Shown piece after piece: positions 1-8,401 of a stretch of 64,000 nucleotides of DNA. Both the position numbers and the translations under genes were made by a program. This DNA comes from Saccharopolyspora indica (lineage in GTDB: Bacteria; Actinomycetota; Actinomycetes; Mycobacteriales; Pseudonocardiaceae). Position 1 is the first letter of the stretch; every line of letters starts with the position of its first letter. Under the pieces are notes generated by a model. The model was given only the letters and a program-made list of their open reading frames with translations. It ran no database searches and was not told the origin of the DNA. The stretch is taken from positions 62,001-126,000 of the forward strand of contig NZ_JAQGLB010000023.1 of assembly GCF_027853965.1 (NCBI RefSeq), read 5' to 3'.

Positions 1-671
1 GCGAGCGGTTCGCCGCCGTGGCCGGGGAATTCGGCGGCGAGAGCAGCTGGCGCGTCTCGGACACCGGTGAGCGCCGCCGGGTGGTCGCCCTGGTGTCCAA
101 GGACGGCCACTGCCTGCACGACCTGCTCGGCCGGATCAGCTCCGGCGAGCTGGAGGTGGACCTGCGCGCGGTGATCGGCAACCACCCGGACCTCGGCCCG
201 ATCACCGAAGCGCACGGCATCCCGTTCCACCACGTGCCGTTCGGCAAGACCCCGGAGGCGAAGGCCGATGCCTTCAGCCAGGTCCAGAAGCTGGTGGACG
301 AGCACGATCCGGACGCGATCGTGCTGGCCCGCTTCATGCAGATCCTGCCGCCCGAGCTGTGCGAGGAGTGGGCGGGCCGCGCGCTGAACATCCACCACAG
401 CTTCCTGCCGTCGTTCGCAGGCGCCCGGCCCTACCACCAGGCCTACGACCGCGGCGTGAAGCTGATCGGCGCGACCTGCCACTACGTGACGGCCGAGCTG
501 GACGCGGGCCCGATCGTCGAGCAGGACGTGATCCGCGTGGACCACACCGACGACGTGGCGGACATGGTCCGCAAGGGCCGCGACATCGAGAAGCTGGTGC
601 TGGCCCGAGGCCTCCGCGCCCACCTCGAAGACCGCGTCCTGGTCCACAACCGCCGCACCGTGGTGTTCTGA
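1..671 (+). CDS. purU: Formyltetrahydrofolate deformylase, 5'-truncated
   Basis: Hydrolyses 10-formyl-THF to formate and THF, supplying formate for purine synthesis and balancing one-carbon pools in the cytosol. The frame is open from the first bases of the window, so the N-terminal ACT domain lies upstream. What remains is the formyltransferase-like catalytic domain, with SKDGHCLHDLL near its start, NIHHSFLPSFAGARPY (the Asn-His substrate-binding part) and GATCHYVTAELDAGPIVEQD. The end, HNRRTVVF, is typical of PurU. A strong hairpin follows the stop codon. Confidence 0.94.
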   Translation, partial: ERFAAVAGEFGGESSWRVSDTGERRRVVALVSKDGHCLHDLLGRISSGELEVDLRAVIGNHPDLGPITEAHGIPFHHVPFGKTPEAKADAFSQVQKLVDEHDPDAIVLARFMQILPPELCEEWAGRALNIHHSFLPSFAGARPYHQAYDRGVKLIGATCHYVTAELDAGPIVEQDVIRVDHTDDVADMVRKGRDIEKLVLARGLRAHLEDRVLVHNRRTVVF

Positions 672-686
672 CCCGCGACTTCTCAA

Positions 687-737
687 AGGTGAAGGGCACC
701 TTTCGCCCGCATGCTCGGCGAAAGGTGCCCTTCACCT
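687..737. terminator. Bidirectional hairpin between purU and OYE gene
   Basis: Two perfectly complementary 21-nt arms (687-707 and 717-737, core AAGGGCACCTTTCGCC) flank a 9-nt loop. It sits between two convergent stop codons, so it can end transcription from both sides. There is no T-run on either strand, as is common in high-GC actinobacteria. Confidence 0.85.
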
Positions 738-738
738 C

Positions 739-1800
739 TCACCCGAACGCGTGGATCGGGTAGTCGGCGTAGCCCTGCGGGCCGTGGGTGTAGAGGGTGC
801 TCTCGTCGATCTCGGTGAGCGGGGCGCCGGTGGCGATCCGGTTCGGGAGGTCGGGGTTGGAGATGAACAGGCGGCCGAAGGAAACCAGGTCCGCGCCTCG
901 GTCTTCGACCAGCGCCGCGCCGGACTCCGCCGTGGTCGGGTGTCCGAAACCGGTGTTGCCGATGAGCGTTCCGGTCCAACGTGGACGGAGATCGCGCAGC
1001 GCCGGGTAGCGGCTGTTGTCGGTCAGGTGCAGGTACGCGAGACCCAGCGGTTCCAGTGCGCCGACGAGCGCCCGGTACACCGGTGCGGGGTCTGCTTCGA
1101 CGAGCCCGGTGAGCGGATTTCCCGGTGACAGGCGGATTCCCACCCGGTGCGCGCCGATCGCGCTCACCACGGCCTCGGCCACCTCGACGGCGAACCGGAC
1201 GCGCCCGGCGCCGCCGTAGCGGTCGCCGCGCACGTTGGTGTTGTCGGCGAGGAACTGGTGCAGCAGGTAGCCGTTGGCGCCGTGCAGCTCGATCCCGTCG
1301 AAGCCCGCGTCGATCGCCCGCCGCGCCGAAGCCACGTGCTCGTCGACCGCCTGCGCGATGTCCGCGGTGGTCATCTCACGCGGGACCAGCGCGCCCACCT
1401 TGCCGTCGGCGGTGTGCAGCTCGATGTCCGCGGGCACCGGAGAAGGCGCGATCGGGTGCAGCCCGCCGAGGTTGTTGTCCGGAACGGTCAGCCGCCCGGC
1501 GTGCATGAGCTGCGCGAAGATCCGCCCGTCCGCGGTGTGAACGGCATCGGTGACCGCGCGCCAGGCCGCGACCTGTTCCGGCGAGACCAGACCGGGCCCG
1601 CGCAACGCACCTTGTCCCTGCACGCTCGGCCAGATCCCCTCGGTCACGATCAGCCCGGCAGCTGCGCGCTGCGCGTAGTAGTCCGCCACGAACGGCTGGG
1701 GGACGCCCTGTTCGTCGCCCCGGAACCGGGTCATCGGGGCCATCACGATCCGGTTCGGCAGCGACAGCGGCTCGTACGGCTTGAGCAGTGAGTTCGTCAT
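739..1800 (-). CDS. Old yellow enzyme family alkene reductase
   Basis: A 353-aa FMN-dependent ene-reductase of the NemA/OPR group that reduces activated C=C bonds of enals, maleimides or nitro-compounds with NAD(P)H. LPNRIVMAPMTRFR near the N-terminus is the FMN-binding start of the barrel, HGANGYLLHQFL carries the His/Asn pair that binds substrate, and GNTGF precedes the phosphate-binding loop. The ATG at 1800 matches family N-termini; the frame stays open upstream but that part has no family similarity. It diverges from a MerR gene across a perfect palindrome, so control by that regulator is likely. The physiological substrate is not known. Confidence 0.92.
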   Translation of the reverse strand: MTNSLLKPYEPLSLPNRIVMAPMTRFRGDEQGVPQPFVADYYAQRAAAGLIVTEGIWPSVQGQGALRGPGLVSPEQVAAWRAVTDAVHTADGRIFAQLMHAGRLTVPDNNLGGLHPIAPSPVPADIELHTADGKVGALVPREMTTADIAQAVDEHVASARRAIDAGFDGIELHGANGYLLHQFLADNTNVRGDRYGGAGRVRFAVEVAEAVVSAIGAHRVGIRLSPGNPLTGLVEADPAPVYRALVGALEPLGLAYLHLTDNSRYPALRDLRPRWTGTLIGNTGFGHPTTAESGAALVEDRGADLVSFGRLFISNPDLPNRIATGAPLTEIDESTLYTHGPQGYADYPIHAFG

Positions 1801-1813
1801 GCCGACGACGGTA

Positions 1814-1837
1814 GAATCTGACGTGCACGTCAGATTC
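1814..1837. promoter_or_regulatory. 24-bp palindromic operator, OYE/MerR
   Basis: A perfect palindrome with arms GAATCTGACG and CGTCAGATTC around TGCA lies between the divergent OYE and MerR starts. MerR-family proteins bind such dyads inside the promoters they control, so this is the likely site for the adjacent regulator. Confidence 0.75.
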
Positions 1838-1860
1838 CACTGAAGGTGATGGAGCACACG

Positions 1861-2217
1861 ATGCGGATCGGTGAACTGTCCCGGCGCACCGGGGCCAGCG
1901 TGCGCGCGCTCCGCTACTACGAGCAGCAGGGCCTGCTCTCCGCCACCCGGACCCCGGGCGGCCACCGCGAGTACGCCGACTCCGATGTGGACAAGGTTGC
2001 ACTGGTGCAGCGGCTGATCGGCGCAGGTGTGCCGAGCGCGAAGATGGCCCAGATCTTCCCGTGCGTCTTCGGCGGCCGCTCCAAGCCGACGATCGAGGTC
2101 GTCGCGGACCTCTGCGAGGAACGGGAGCGGATCAACGGGATGATCGACGACCTGCTGGCCTCCCGGGCGATCCTCGACGACATGATCACCGACGCCCGGG
2201 TCGCCGCCAACGCATAG
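1861..2217 (+). CDS. MerR family transcriptional regulator
   Basis: A 118-aa regulator. The winged helix-turn-helix is MRIGELSRRTGASVRALRYY (residues 1-20), followed by the EQQGLL..RTPGGHREY wing and a dimerisation coiled coil around ERERINGMIDDLLASR. The C-terminal effector part is very short, with one Cys (FPCVFGG), so the inducer is unclear. The ATG at 1861 begins the MRIGEL motif; an earlier in-frame ATG at 1846 would only add MMEHT. It is divergent from the OYE reductase and probably senses an electrophile that the reductase removes; this last point is inference. Confidence 0.9.
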   Translation: MRIGELSRRTGASVRALRYYEQQGLLSATRTPGGHREYADSDVDKVALVQRLIGAGVPSAKMAQIFPCVFGGRSKPTIEVVADLCEERERINGMIDDLLASRAILDDMITDARVAANA

Positions 2218-2219
2218 GG

Positions 2220-2250
2220 CGTGAGTGCGCAACGGCGTTGCGCACTCACG
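2220..2250. terminator. Palindromic terminator between MerR and YbaK genes
   Basis: Perfect arms CGTGAGTGCGCAACG (2220-2234) and its complement (2236-2250) lie between two convergent stop codons. The GTGAGTGCG outer part resembles the outer arm of the GCTATAGC palindromes elsewhere in the window. Confidence 0.8.
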
Positions 2251-2253
2251 ACT

Positions 2254-2802
2254 TCAGCGGCCCAGGCCGTCCAGGACCTCTGCGTTCGGGAGGCCGGTCA
2301 GGGCTTCGCCCGGGGTGATCAGCTTGCTGCGGCGGACGCCGCTGCCGACCACCAGCGCCGGGGCCTTCGCCACCTCCGGGTCGATCAGGACCGGCCAGTC
2401 CCCGGGGAGGCCGAACGGCGTGATGCCGCCGTACTCCATGCTGGTCAGCCGCACCGCGTCGTCCATCGGGGCGAAGGACGCCTTGCGGACGTCCAAGCGG
2501 CGCTTGACCACGCCGTTGACGTCGGCCCGGGTCGTCGCCAAGACCACGCACGCGGCGTAGCGGACCTCGCCGGCGCGCTTGCCCGCGACGACCACGCAGT
2601 TCGCCGACAGCTCCAGCGGTGAGCCGTACTTCTCGCAGAACGCCGCGGTGTCCGCCAGATCCGGGTCGATCTCGGTCGCGCCGATGCGCGCGTCGTCGAG
2701 CTGCCGGACCGCTGCCGCCACCGGGTCGGCGAGCAGGTCGAGGCGCTCGAGCGCCGATGTCACGTCCAGCGTTCCTGCGGCCAAAGCCCAATCAGCACCC
2801 AT
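2254..2802 (-). CDS. YbaK/EbsC-type aminoacyl-tRNA deacylase
   Basis: A 182-aa cytosolic protein of the YbaK/ProXp family, which hydrolyses mischarged aminoacyl-tRNAs in trans. The core features seen are NCVVVAG, the conserved lysine-bearing segment VVKRRLDVRKASFAP, and YGGITPFGLP, the family's signature G-x-x-P-F-G loop. The N-terminal extension of about 45 residues is usual in the actinobacterial branch. It is transcribed alone, convergent with the MerR gene. Which tRNA it edits cannot be told from sequence. Confidence 0.9.
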   Translation of the reverse strand: MGADWALAAGTLDVTSALERLDLLADPVAAAVRQLDDARIGATEIDPDLADTAAFCEKYGSPLELSANCVVVAGKRAGEVRYAACVVLATTRADVNGVVKRRLDVRKASFAPMDDAVRLTSMEYGGITPFGLPGDWPVLIDPEVAKAPALVVGSGVRRSKLITPGEALTGLPNAEVLDGLGR

Positions 2803-2822
2803 GGCACGACAATACGAGTGGC

Positions 2823-3554
2823 TCAGCCGAGGAAGTCCACCAGGAGTCCGCGCAGCTCGCGGCGGTGCGTGAGCATGGGTGCGGGCGAGGGGAAGATCTC
2901 CAGCCGCGCGCGGGCGAAGGCCGCGGCCACTGCCTTGGCCACCTCCGCCGGGTGCAGCGGATCATCGGTGGCACCGACGACGAGCACGTCCGAGCCCACG
3001 GAGCTCAGCGGGGCCGCGTCGGCCAGCGGTGCTTGCTCGGGCAGTTCGCGGAGGGCGTCTTCGAGGCGCATCAGCGCGGCAGCGCGCTGCTCGGCGTAGT
3101 CCCCGACCTCGGCGCCTGGCGGAAGATCCGCCGCGACGAGCTTCCGCAGCTCCTCCGGATCACCGACCGCGTCGGCGAGACGTTCGAAGGACCAGGTCGC
3201 CGCGACGTCACGAGGCCGGTCCAAGGCTGCCGGGAGCAGCAGCGCCAGCCGCTCGAACCGGTCCGGGCGCTCGGCGGCGATGCGGGTCAGCGCGCCCGCG
3301 CCCAGCGAAACACCGACCGCACGAGTCGCTTCCACCTCGTCGGCGATCGCGAGGACGTCCGCGGCGATGGTCGCGTAGTTCCAGTAACCGGGCGGAGCGT
3401 CCGGGGCCTTGCCGTGCCCCGGCAGCGTGACGACGACGCGGGTGCCCGGAAGCCCGGACGAAGGGATGCGGGCCTCGCCCTCGGTCGCACCCAAACCGTG
3501 CACGACCAGCGTCACCGGCCCACCGCGGCCGTGCGCGGTCCAGCGGGACAGCAC
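2823..3554 (-). CDS. Alpha/beta hydrolase
   Basis: A 243-aa soluble hydrolase. VVHGLGATEG (residues 18-27) forms the oxyanion region, GVSLGAG carries the nucleophile Ser83, GATDDPLHP carries the likely acid Asp, and MLTHRRE near residue 230 the His. The GTG start at 3554 overlaps the stop of the DUF2516 gene (TAGTG), indicating translational coupling; the frame extends further upstream but there it lies inside the DUF2516 gene. It is the last gene of the XRE-hbhA-DUF2516 unit. Substrate unknown. Confidence 0.87.
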   Translation of the reverse strand: MLSRWTAHGRGGPVTLVVHGLGATEGEARIPSSGLPGTRVVVTLPGHGKAPDAPPGYWNYATIAADVLAIADEVEATRAVGVSLGAGALTRIAAERPDRFERLALLLPAALDRPRDVAATWSFERLADAVGDPEELRKLVAADLPPGAEVGDYAEQRAAALMRLEDALRELPEQAPLADAAPLSSVGSDVLVVGATDDPLHPAEVAKAVAAAFARARLEIFPSPAPMLTHRRELRGLLVDFLG

Positions 3555-3853
3555 TACCAGGACCGCCCCTGGATCTCCCGCACCTTCGGGCGCACGTCGA
3601 CGATGTAGACCAGCGAGGCGATCAGCCCGGCGATCCAGATGATCCCGTACGGCCCGCGCTGGTCCAGGATGAGCAGCACCGCGGCGGCACCCGTGATGAG
3701 CAGCCACTTCGCCTTGCTCAGCTTGTCCACGGCGGTGAACGCGTCAGGGCGCTGCAGCGCAGCGTGCACGAACGCGAAGACCCCGACCGGGATGCACGCG
3801 ATCCAGATCGCCAGCAAGATCCACTGGTACAAAGCCAAGCCGGTGAAATCCAC
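3554..3853 (-). CDS. DUF2516 family small membrane protein
   Basis: A 99-aa integral membrane protein with three hydrophobic segments (about residues 8-31, 49-64 and 69-85) and a charged C-terminus. The family is restricted to actinobacteria and has no assigned function; the mycobacterial relative is Rv0476, found directly after hbhA. Here it also follows the hbhA-like gene and is coupled by overlap to the hydrolase downstream. Confidence 0.88.
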   Translation of the reverse strand: MDFTGLALYQWILLAIWIACIPVGVFAFVHAALQRPDAFTAVDKLSKAKWLLITGAAAVLLILDQRGPYGIIWIAGLIASLVYIVDVRPKVREIQGRSW

Positions 3854-3979
3854 GTCTCCACCTTACGTGCCGAGCGTCGGCGCGGGCACCCGCCGACGGG
3901 CCGAGCCGCCCCAACACACCGCACGCCCCCGGACCTCACCCGAACGGAACTCCGCCGGGCGGCGTCGCAGCAGGTGACG

Positions 3980-4001
3980 GTCAATTTCGCGCGAAATTGA
4001 C
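3980..4001. repeat. 22-bp palindrome, family GTCAATTTCG
   Basis: A perfect palindrome with arms GTCAATTTCG and CGAAATTGAC lies between hbhA and DUF2516, inside what looks like one operon. A near-identical copy occurs at 43563-43586. Its AT content is well above its surroundings. It could end or process the hbhA transcript and so lower expression of the genes beyond. Confidence 0.75.
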
Positions 4002-4032
4002 GCGCCCCTGCCCGCGGCGCCGCCGGTGGGGT

Positions 4033-4659
4033 TCAGCTGTCGCTGGGCTTGGTGGTCTTCTTCGCCGCGGGCTTCGCCGTGCTCTTCGCGGTGGACTTGG
4101 CCGCCGGCTTGCGGGTCGCGGCGGGCTTGGGTGCCTCCGCGCTCTCGGCCTTCTCGGCCGGGGCTTCCTCGGTGGGGGCCTCTTCGGCCTTGGTGAACGG
4201 GCGGCTGACCTTGCCCAGGACGTCGTCGGCCAGGTCGCGGACCTCGTCCACCGTCTCCTCGACCTTGTCCTGCGCGGTGCCGACCTGGCTCCAGACCTTC
4301 TTGACCTGCGGCTGGTCCTGCAGCCGGTGCAGGGTCTCCTCACCGCGCTCGGCCAGGAAGTCGTAGAGCTGCTTGGCCGTCTGGCTGTAGGCGTCGACGC
4401 GCTTGCGCAGCTCGGCCGGGTCGAGCTTGCCGCGCAGCTCGTCGAGGTCGTTGGGCAGTTCCTGGCGAGCCGCCTCGGCGCGCTCGTTGAGCTGGCTGCG
4501 GACCTTGTTGACCGCCTCCAGCAGGGCCTGCGCGGCGAGGTCACCGGCGCCGAGCGCGGCGAGCAGCGGCGTGCGGGCCTGCTCGACGGCGTCGCCGAAC
4601 GCCTTCTCGGCCTGCTCGCGCACCTTGTTCACGTCCTCGGTCTTCGGGAAACCCGGCAT
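4033..4659 (-). CDS. hbhA: Heparin-binding hemagglutinin-like protein
   Basis: A 208-aa protein with the two-part layout of mycobacterial HbhA: a long helical coiled-coil region (residues 1-150, with TPLLAALGAGDLA close to the HbhA start and ELPNDLDELRGKLDPAELRK in the middle) and a Lys/Ala/Pro-rich tail (ATRKPAAKSTAKSTAKPAAKK). In mycobacteria the tail is lysine-methylated and binds heparan sulphate; HbhA also binds lipid bodies and membranes. In a soil organism adhesion to host cells is unlikely, so a membrane or cell-surface role is the better guess. Synteny with Rv0474-Rv0476 supports the call. Confidence 0.86.
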   Translation of the reverse strand: MPGFPKTEDVNKVREQAEKAFGDAVEQARTPLLAALGAGDLAAQALLEAVNKVRSQLNERAEAARQELPNDLDELRGKLDPAELRKRVDAYSQTAKQLYDFLAERGEETLHRLQDQPQVKKVWSQVGTAQDKVEETVDEVRDLADDVLGKVSRPFTKAEEAPTEEAPAEKAESAEAPKPAATRKPAAKSTAKSTAKPAAKKTTKPSDS

Positions 4660-4665
4660 GGGTGG

Positions 4666-5070
4666 TCACTCCTCGGATTGCTGGCTGTCCTCGCCCGGCC
4701 GGTCGTCGTGCTCGCGGCGGAACGAGGCGTAGATGTCCAGAAGCACTTGCTTCTGCCGCTCGTCGAGCTGGGGATCGGCGAGGATCGCGTCGACCACCGG
4801 CCCGCTCTCGCGGCGCTCCAGGATCCCGGCCTGCACGTAGAGCGCTTCGGCGGAGATCCGCAGTCCTTTGGCGATCTGCTGGAGGATCTCCGCGCTCGGC
4901 TTGCGCAACCCGCGTTCCACCTGGCTCAGGTACGGGTTCGACACACCGGCGAGCTTCGCCAGCTGCCGCAACGAGATCTGGGCGTTGTTGCGTTGCGTCC
5001 GGATGTAGCCGCCGAGGTCGCTGACCGCTTGGTTCACGGCCTTGTTGACTGCCTTGTCCACACGTTCCAC
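4666..5070 (-). CDS. XRE family regulator upstream of hbhA
   Basis: A 134-aa protein with a Cro/CI helix-turn-helix at about residues 22-78 (IRTQRNNAQISLRQLAKLAG..NPYLSQVERG) and a C-terminal acidic tail. It matches the mycobacterial Rv0474 position directly before hbhA, six bases away from the next start. It is likely to control its own operon through the palindromes in the divergent region 5071-5167. Confidence 0.9.
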   Translation of the reverse strand: MERVDKAVNKAVNQAVSDLGGYIRTQRNNAQISLRQLAKLAGVSNPYLSQVERGLRKPSAEILQQIAKGLRISAEALYVQAGILERRESGPVVDAILADPQLDERQKQVLLDIYASFRREHDDRPGEDSQQSEE

Positions 5071-5121
5071 GGGCTAGCACCTCTCCGGTCACCGACCACG
5101 ATACGCACGAGTGCTAACTCT

Positions 5122-5140
5122 TGCAAGCACCCTGCTTGCA
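5122..5140. promoter_or_regulatory. TGCAAGCA palindrome between divergent regulators
   Basis: Arms TGCAAGCA and TGCTTGCA around CCC form a perfect dyad between the XRE gene (start 5070) and the MmyB-type gene (start 5168). It is a candidate operator for either protein. A TAGCAT hexamer at 5156-5161 lies six bases before the ATG of the right-hand gene and suits a leaderless promoter. Confidence 0.6.
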
Positions 5141-5167
5141 CCCGTTCGCGGGACCTAGCATGGCGGC

Positions 5168-6019
5168 ATGGAGATCTCCCGGCTTCCCGCAGGGGCACGA
5201 CAGCGGCGCAGCGCCGAGATCCGCGACTTCCTGCGCTCCCGGCGCGCACGGCTGACCCCGGCGGACGTCGGCATGCCGGCCGGTGGCACGCGGCGCACCC
5301 CGGGGCTGCGGCGCGAAGAGGTCGCGGTGCTCGCCGGGGTGGGAGTGTCCTGGTACACGTGGCTCGAACAGGGCCGGGACATCAACGTGTCCCCCGACGT
5401 GCTGGATGCGATCGCGCGGGTGCTGCGGCTGGACGCCGCCGAGCGCGAGCACCTCTACCTGCTCGCAGGGCTCAACCCGCCGCAGGCCCAACCGGTGCAG
5501 CGGCAGGCCTCGCCCGAACTGCAGCGGGTGATCGACGGCTGGATGCCCAGACCCGCCTACATCATCGACCGGCACTGGAACCTGGTCGCGCTCAACCGCG
5601 CGGCCCAGGTCGTCTTCGGCTACGGCCCCGACGACCACAACTGCCTGGTCACCTTCTTCACCAGCGCCCGCTACCAGTCCGCGATCTGCCACTGGCAGGA
5701 CGCCGCGCGCGCCATGCTCGGCCAGTACCGGGCCGACGCCGCCCGCTACCCCGACGACCCCGAGTTCGACCGGCTCGCCACCGACATGTGCGCGGTGAGC
5801 CCGGCGTTCGCCGAGATCTGGGCCGAGCACCGCATCGGCAGCAACGCCCAGGGCACCAAGGCCCTCAGCCACCCGCAGGCCGGTGAGCTGATCTTCGAGT
5901 ACACCACCCTGCCGCTGCCCGACCTGCCCGGCCACCGGCTGCTGCTGCACAACCCGCAGCCGGGCAGCAACGCCGAATCCCGCATCGCCGAGCTCCTGAC
6001 CGAACCCGCCACGGGCTGA
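5168..6019 (+). CDS. Helix-turn-helix regulator with MmyB-like domain
   Basis: A 283-aa regulator: XRE helix-turn-helix (residues 10-90, with the RRTPGLRREEVAVLAGV..YTWLEQGR signature) followed by an MmyB-like PAS-type ligand domain (WMPRPAYIIDRHWNLVALNRAA). Members usually control a neighbouring oxidoreductase; here an SDR and an MFS gene follow on the same strand. One of three paralogues in the window. The ATG has no ribosome binding site but a TAGCAT hexamer six bases upstream, consistent with leaderless mRNA. Confidence 0.92.
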   Translation: MEISRLPAGARQRRSAEIRDFLRSRRARLTPADVGMPAGGTRRTPGLRREEVAVLAGVGVSWYTWLEQGRDINVSPDVLDAIARVLRLDAAEREHLYLLAGLNPPQAQPVQRQASPELQRVIDGWMPRPAYIIDRHWNLVALNRAAQVVFGYGPDDHNCLVTFFTSARYQSAICHWQDAARAMLGQYRADAARYPDDPEFDRLATDMCAVSPAFAEIWAEHRIGSNAQGTKALSHPQAGELIFEYTTLPLPDLPGHRLLLHNPQPGSNAESRIAELLTEPATG

Positions 6020-6026
6020 CTGGTGG

Positions 6027-6059
6027 TGGCAGACCCAGGTTCGGCCGACACTCCTGGGA
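6027..6059. promoter_or_regulatory. Putative MmyB-regulator site before SDR
   Basis: TGGCAGACCCAGG (6027-6039) and CTCCTGGGA (6051-6059) form a loose inverted repeat (CCCAGG/CCTGGG) between the MmyB-type regulator and the SDR. The TGGCA(C/G)AC core recurs at 49734 and 54356, next to the other two MmyB-type genes. Confidence 0.5.
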
Positions 6060-6087
6060 ACGCGCGATCGGCCCGAGCATCGTCGGC

Positions 6088-6840
6088 ATGCAGCGATTCA
6101 CCAACAAGACCGCCCTGATCACCGGCGGCACCAGCGGCATGGGCCTGACCACCGCGCGCCGCCTGCTCGACGAAGGCGCGTACGTCGCCATCACCGGCCG
6201 CGATCAGGCTCGGCTCGACTCGGCGATCGCCCGGCTCGACACCGACCGGGTCCTGGCGGTGCGCGCGGACGTCGCTTCGCTCGCCGACACCGATCAGCTG
6301 ATGCGCCGCGTCGAGACCTGGCGCGGCGGCCTGAACGCGGTCTTCGCCAACGCCGGGACCGGGATCTTCAAGCCCAGCGCGGAGATCACCGAAGCCGACT
6401 TCGACCGGACCGTCGACGTCAACGTCAAGGGCGTCTTCTTCACCATCCAGAAAGCGCTCCCGCTGATGCGCGACGGCAGCGCGATCGTCATCAACGCTTC
6501 CTGGACGCTGCACCGCGGGCTGGCCACCGGCTCGATCTACTCCGCCAGCAAGGCTGCGGTGCACAACCTCGCGCGCACGCTGGGCGCCGACCTCGCTCCG
6601 CGCGGGATCCGCGTGAACTCGGTCAGCCCCGGCTACATCGACACCGCGATGTACCGGAGCCTGAACACCGACCCCGGTTCGGAGGCGCGGAATTCGGCCG
6701 AGGTGGCGCTCGGCTCGCTCGGCCACTCCGAGGACGTCGCCGCGGCGGTGGCGTTCCTGGCCTCGGACGACGCCGCCTACATCACCGGGCAGGACCTCGT
6801 CGTCGACGGCGGGCTCGTCGGTTCCGTGGCGGTGCGATGA
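6088..6840 (+). CDS. SDR family NAD(P)-dependent oxidoreductase
   Basis: A 250-aa classical short-chain dehydrogenase. TGGTSGMGL is the cofactor-binding glycine loop, NAG(T) is present as FANAGTG, the catalytic Ser lies in NASWTL and YSASK supplies the Tyr and Lys; GQDLVVDGG ends the fold. It follows an MmyB-type regulator and overlaps the start of the MFS gene by four bases (ATGA), so the two are translated together. Substrate unknown. Confidence 0.93.
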   Translation: MQRFTNKTALITGGTSGMGLTTARRLLDEGAYVAITGRDQARLDSAIARLDTDRVLAVRADVASLADTDQLMRRVETWRGGLNAVFANAGTGIFKPSAEITEADFDRTVDVNVKGVFFTIQKALPLMRDGSAIVINASWTLHRGLATGSIYSASKAAVHNLARTLGADLAPRGIRVNSVSPGYIDTAMYRSLNTDPGSEARNSAEVALGSLGHSEDVAAAVAFLASDDAAYITGQDLVVDGGLVGSVAVR

Positions 6841-8367
6841 GCTCCGCACGATCGATGTCGACGCTGGCAGCCGTGCTGCTCACCCTGGTGGTGCTGCCGA
6901 CATCGGTGACCGGGTCGGCGGTGGCGCTGCCGCACGTCGGGGCCGAGACCGGCGCTTCGCTGGACGCGCTGCAGTGGGTGGTGCACGCCTACAACCTGAC
7001 CTTCGCGTGCTTCATGCTCGCCTGCGGCTCGCTGGCCGACCTGCTCGGCCGGCGCCGGATGTTCCTGGTGGGCGCGGTGGTGTTCGCATCGGCTTCGGCG
7101 GCCAGCGCGGTGGTCGCCGACATCCACCTGCTCGACATCGCCCGCGGGATCGCCGGGGCCGGGGCCGCCGCGCTGCTGACCAGCGGCAGCTCCCTGGTCG
7201 CCACCAGTTTCGAAGGTGCCACCCGCACCCGGGCCTTCGCCGCCGTCGGCATCGCGACCGGGAGCGGGCTGGCGCTCGGGGCGATGCTGGCAGGAGCGCT
7301 GGCCGACACCCTGGGCTGGCGGTCGTTCTTCGCCGCGCACGCTCTGCTGATGCTGCCGGTGCTGTGCGCTGTTCCGGCGATGCGGGAATCGCGCGGTTCT
7401 GCGGCGACCGGCGTGGACTGGCCGGGCACCGCCGCGTTCATCGGCGGCACGTTCCTGCTCCTGCTGGGCGTGGTCGAAGGACCGCAGTGGGGCTGGAGCA
7501 GTCCCGGAGTGCTGGGGCTGCTGGCCGGAGCGGCGCTCCTCCTGGGGCTGTTCGCACTGGTGGAGCGGCGGCGCCGCGATCCGATGCTCGATCTCGGCCT
7601 GCTGCGCAACGCGAAGTTCGCGGCGCTGTGCTCGATCCCGGTGGTGGCGACCCTGTCGTTCGTGATCCTGCTGCCGCTGCTGCCGAACTACCTGCTGGTG
7701 GCGAACCGGTCGACCAGCCAGGAGGCGGGCAGCACGATGCTCCTGATGACGCTGCCGATCCTGGTGACCCCGCTGCTGGCCGGGCGGTTGATCAGGTGGG
7801 GCGTGTCCACCCGCGCGGTGTTCGCGGCCAGCCTGCTCTGCCTGACCGCCGGGATCGGATGGCTGGCCGCCGTGCTCCACCCCGGGATCGGCATCGCGGC
7901 GCTGGCCGGGCCGCTGATCGCGCTCGGCGTCGGATTGGGCCTGAACTTCGGCCTGGTCGACGGTGCGGCGCTGGCCGCCGTCCCCGACGAGAAGACCGGC
8001 ACGGCCGCAGGACTGCTCAACACGGTGCGCCTCGGCAGCGAAGCGCTCGCCATCGCAGCGGCGGGCTCCGCGCTGGTCGACCTGATGCAGCGGTCGCTCA
8101 GCCGCGGTTGGGCGCAGGTGCCGGGCCTACCGCGGAACGCCGGAGGCGCTGGCCAACGACGTGAACGCGGGCGATCTGGCCGGCCCCGTGTCGTCGCTGC
8201 CGGCCGGTGCGCAGCAGTCGTTCTTCGAATTCGTCGCGGGCAGCTTCACGGAATCCTGGCAGATCCTGCTGTGGGCCTGCGCGGCGCTCTGCGCACTGCT
8301 GTCCGCGGCGATCGTCGTCATGCTGCGCGAACCCGACGTCGCGCAGGAAGTGGTCTCCGCCCGATGA
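6837..8367 (+). pseudogene. DHA2-type MFS efflux transporter, frameshifted near its end
   Basis: A 14-helix drug-efflux permease (start MSSARSMSTLAAVLLTLVVLP; DLLGRRRMF is the conserved loop 2-3 motif). Reading is normal to SLSRGWAQVPG at about 8123; the expected continuation YRGTPEALANDVNAGDLAGP and the last membrane helix are then in the next frame, ending at 8367 just before a terminator. One extra base at about 8123-8127 explains this. Without correction the protein loses helix 14 and gains a basic tail running through the terminator into the VOC gene. It is either a recent mutation or a sequence error. Coupled to the SDR by ATGA. Confidence 0.8.
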
Positions 8368-8369
8368 CG

Positions 8370-8400
8370 CCAGGCCCTGCTCCCGCCGAGCAGGGCCTGG
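8370..8400. terminator. Hairpin between MFS and VOC genes
   Basis: Arms CCAGGCCCTGCTC (8370-8382) and complement (8388-8400) with a 5-nt loop lie between the convergent MFS and VOC stop codons. Its position immediately after 8367 supports the frameshift reading of the MFS gene. Confidence 0.85.
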
Positions 8401-8401
8401 T

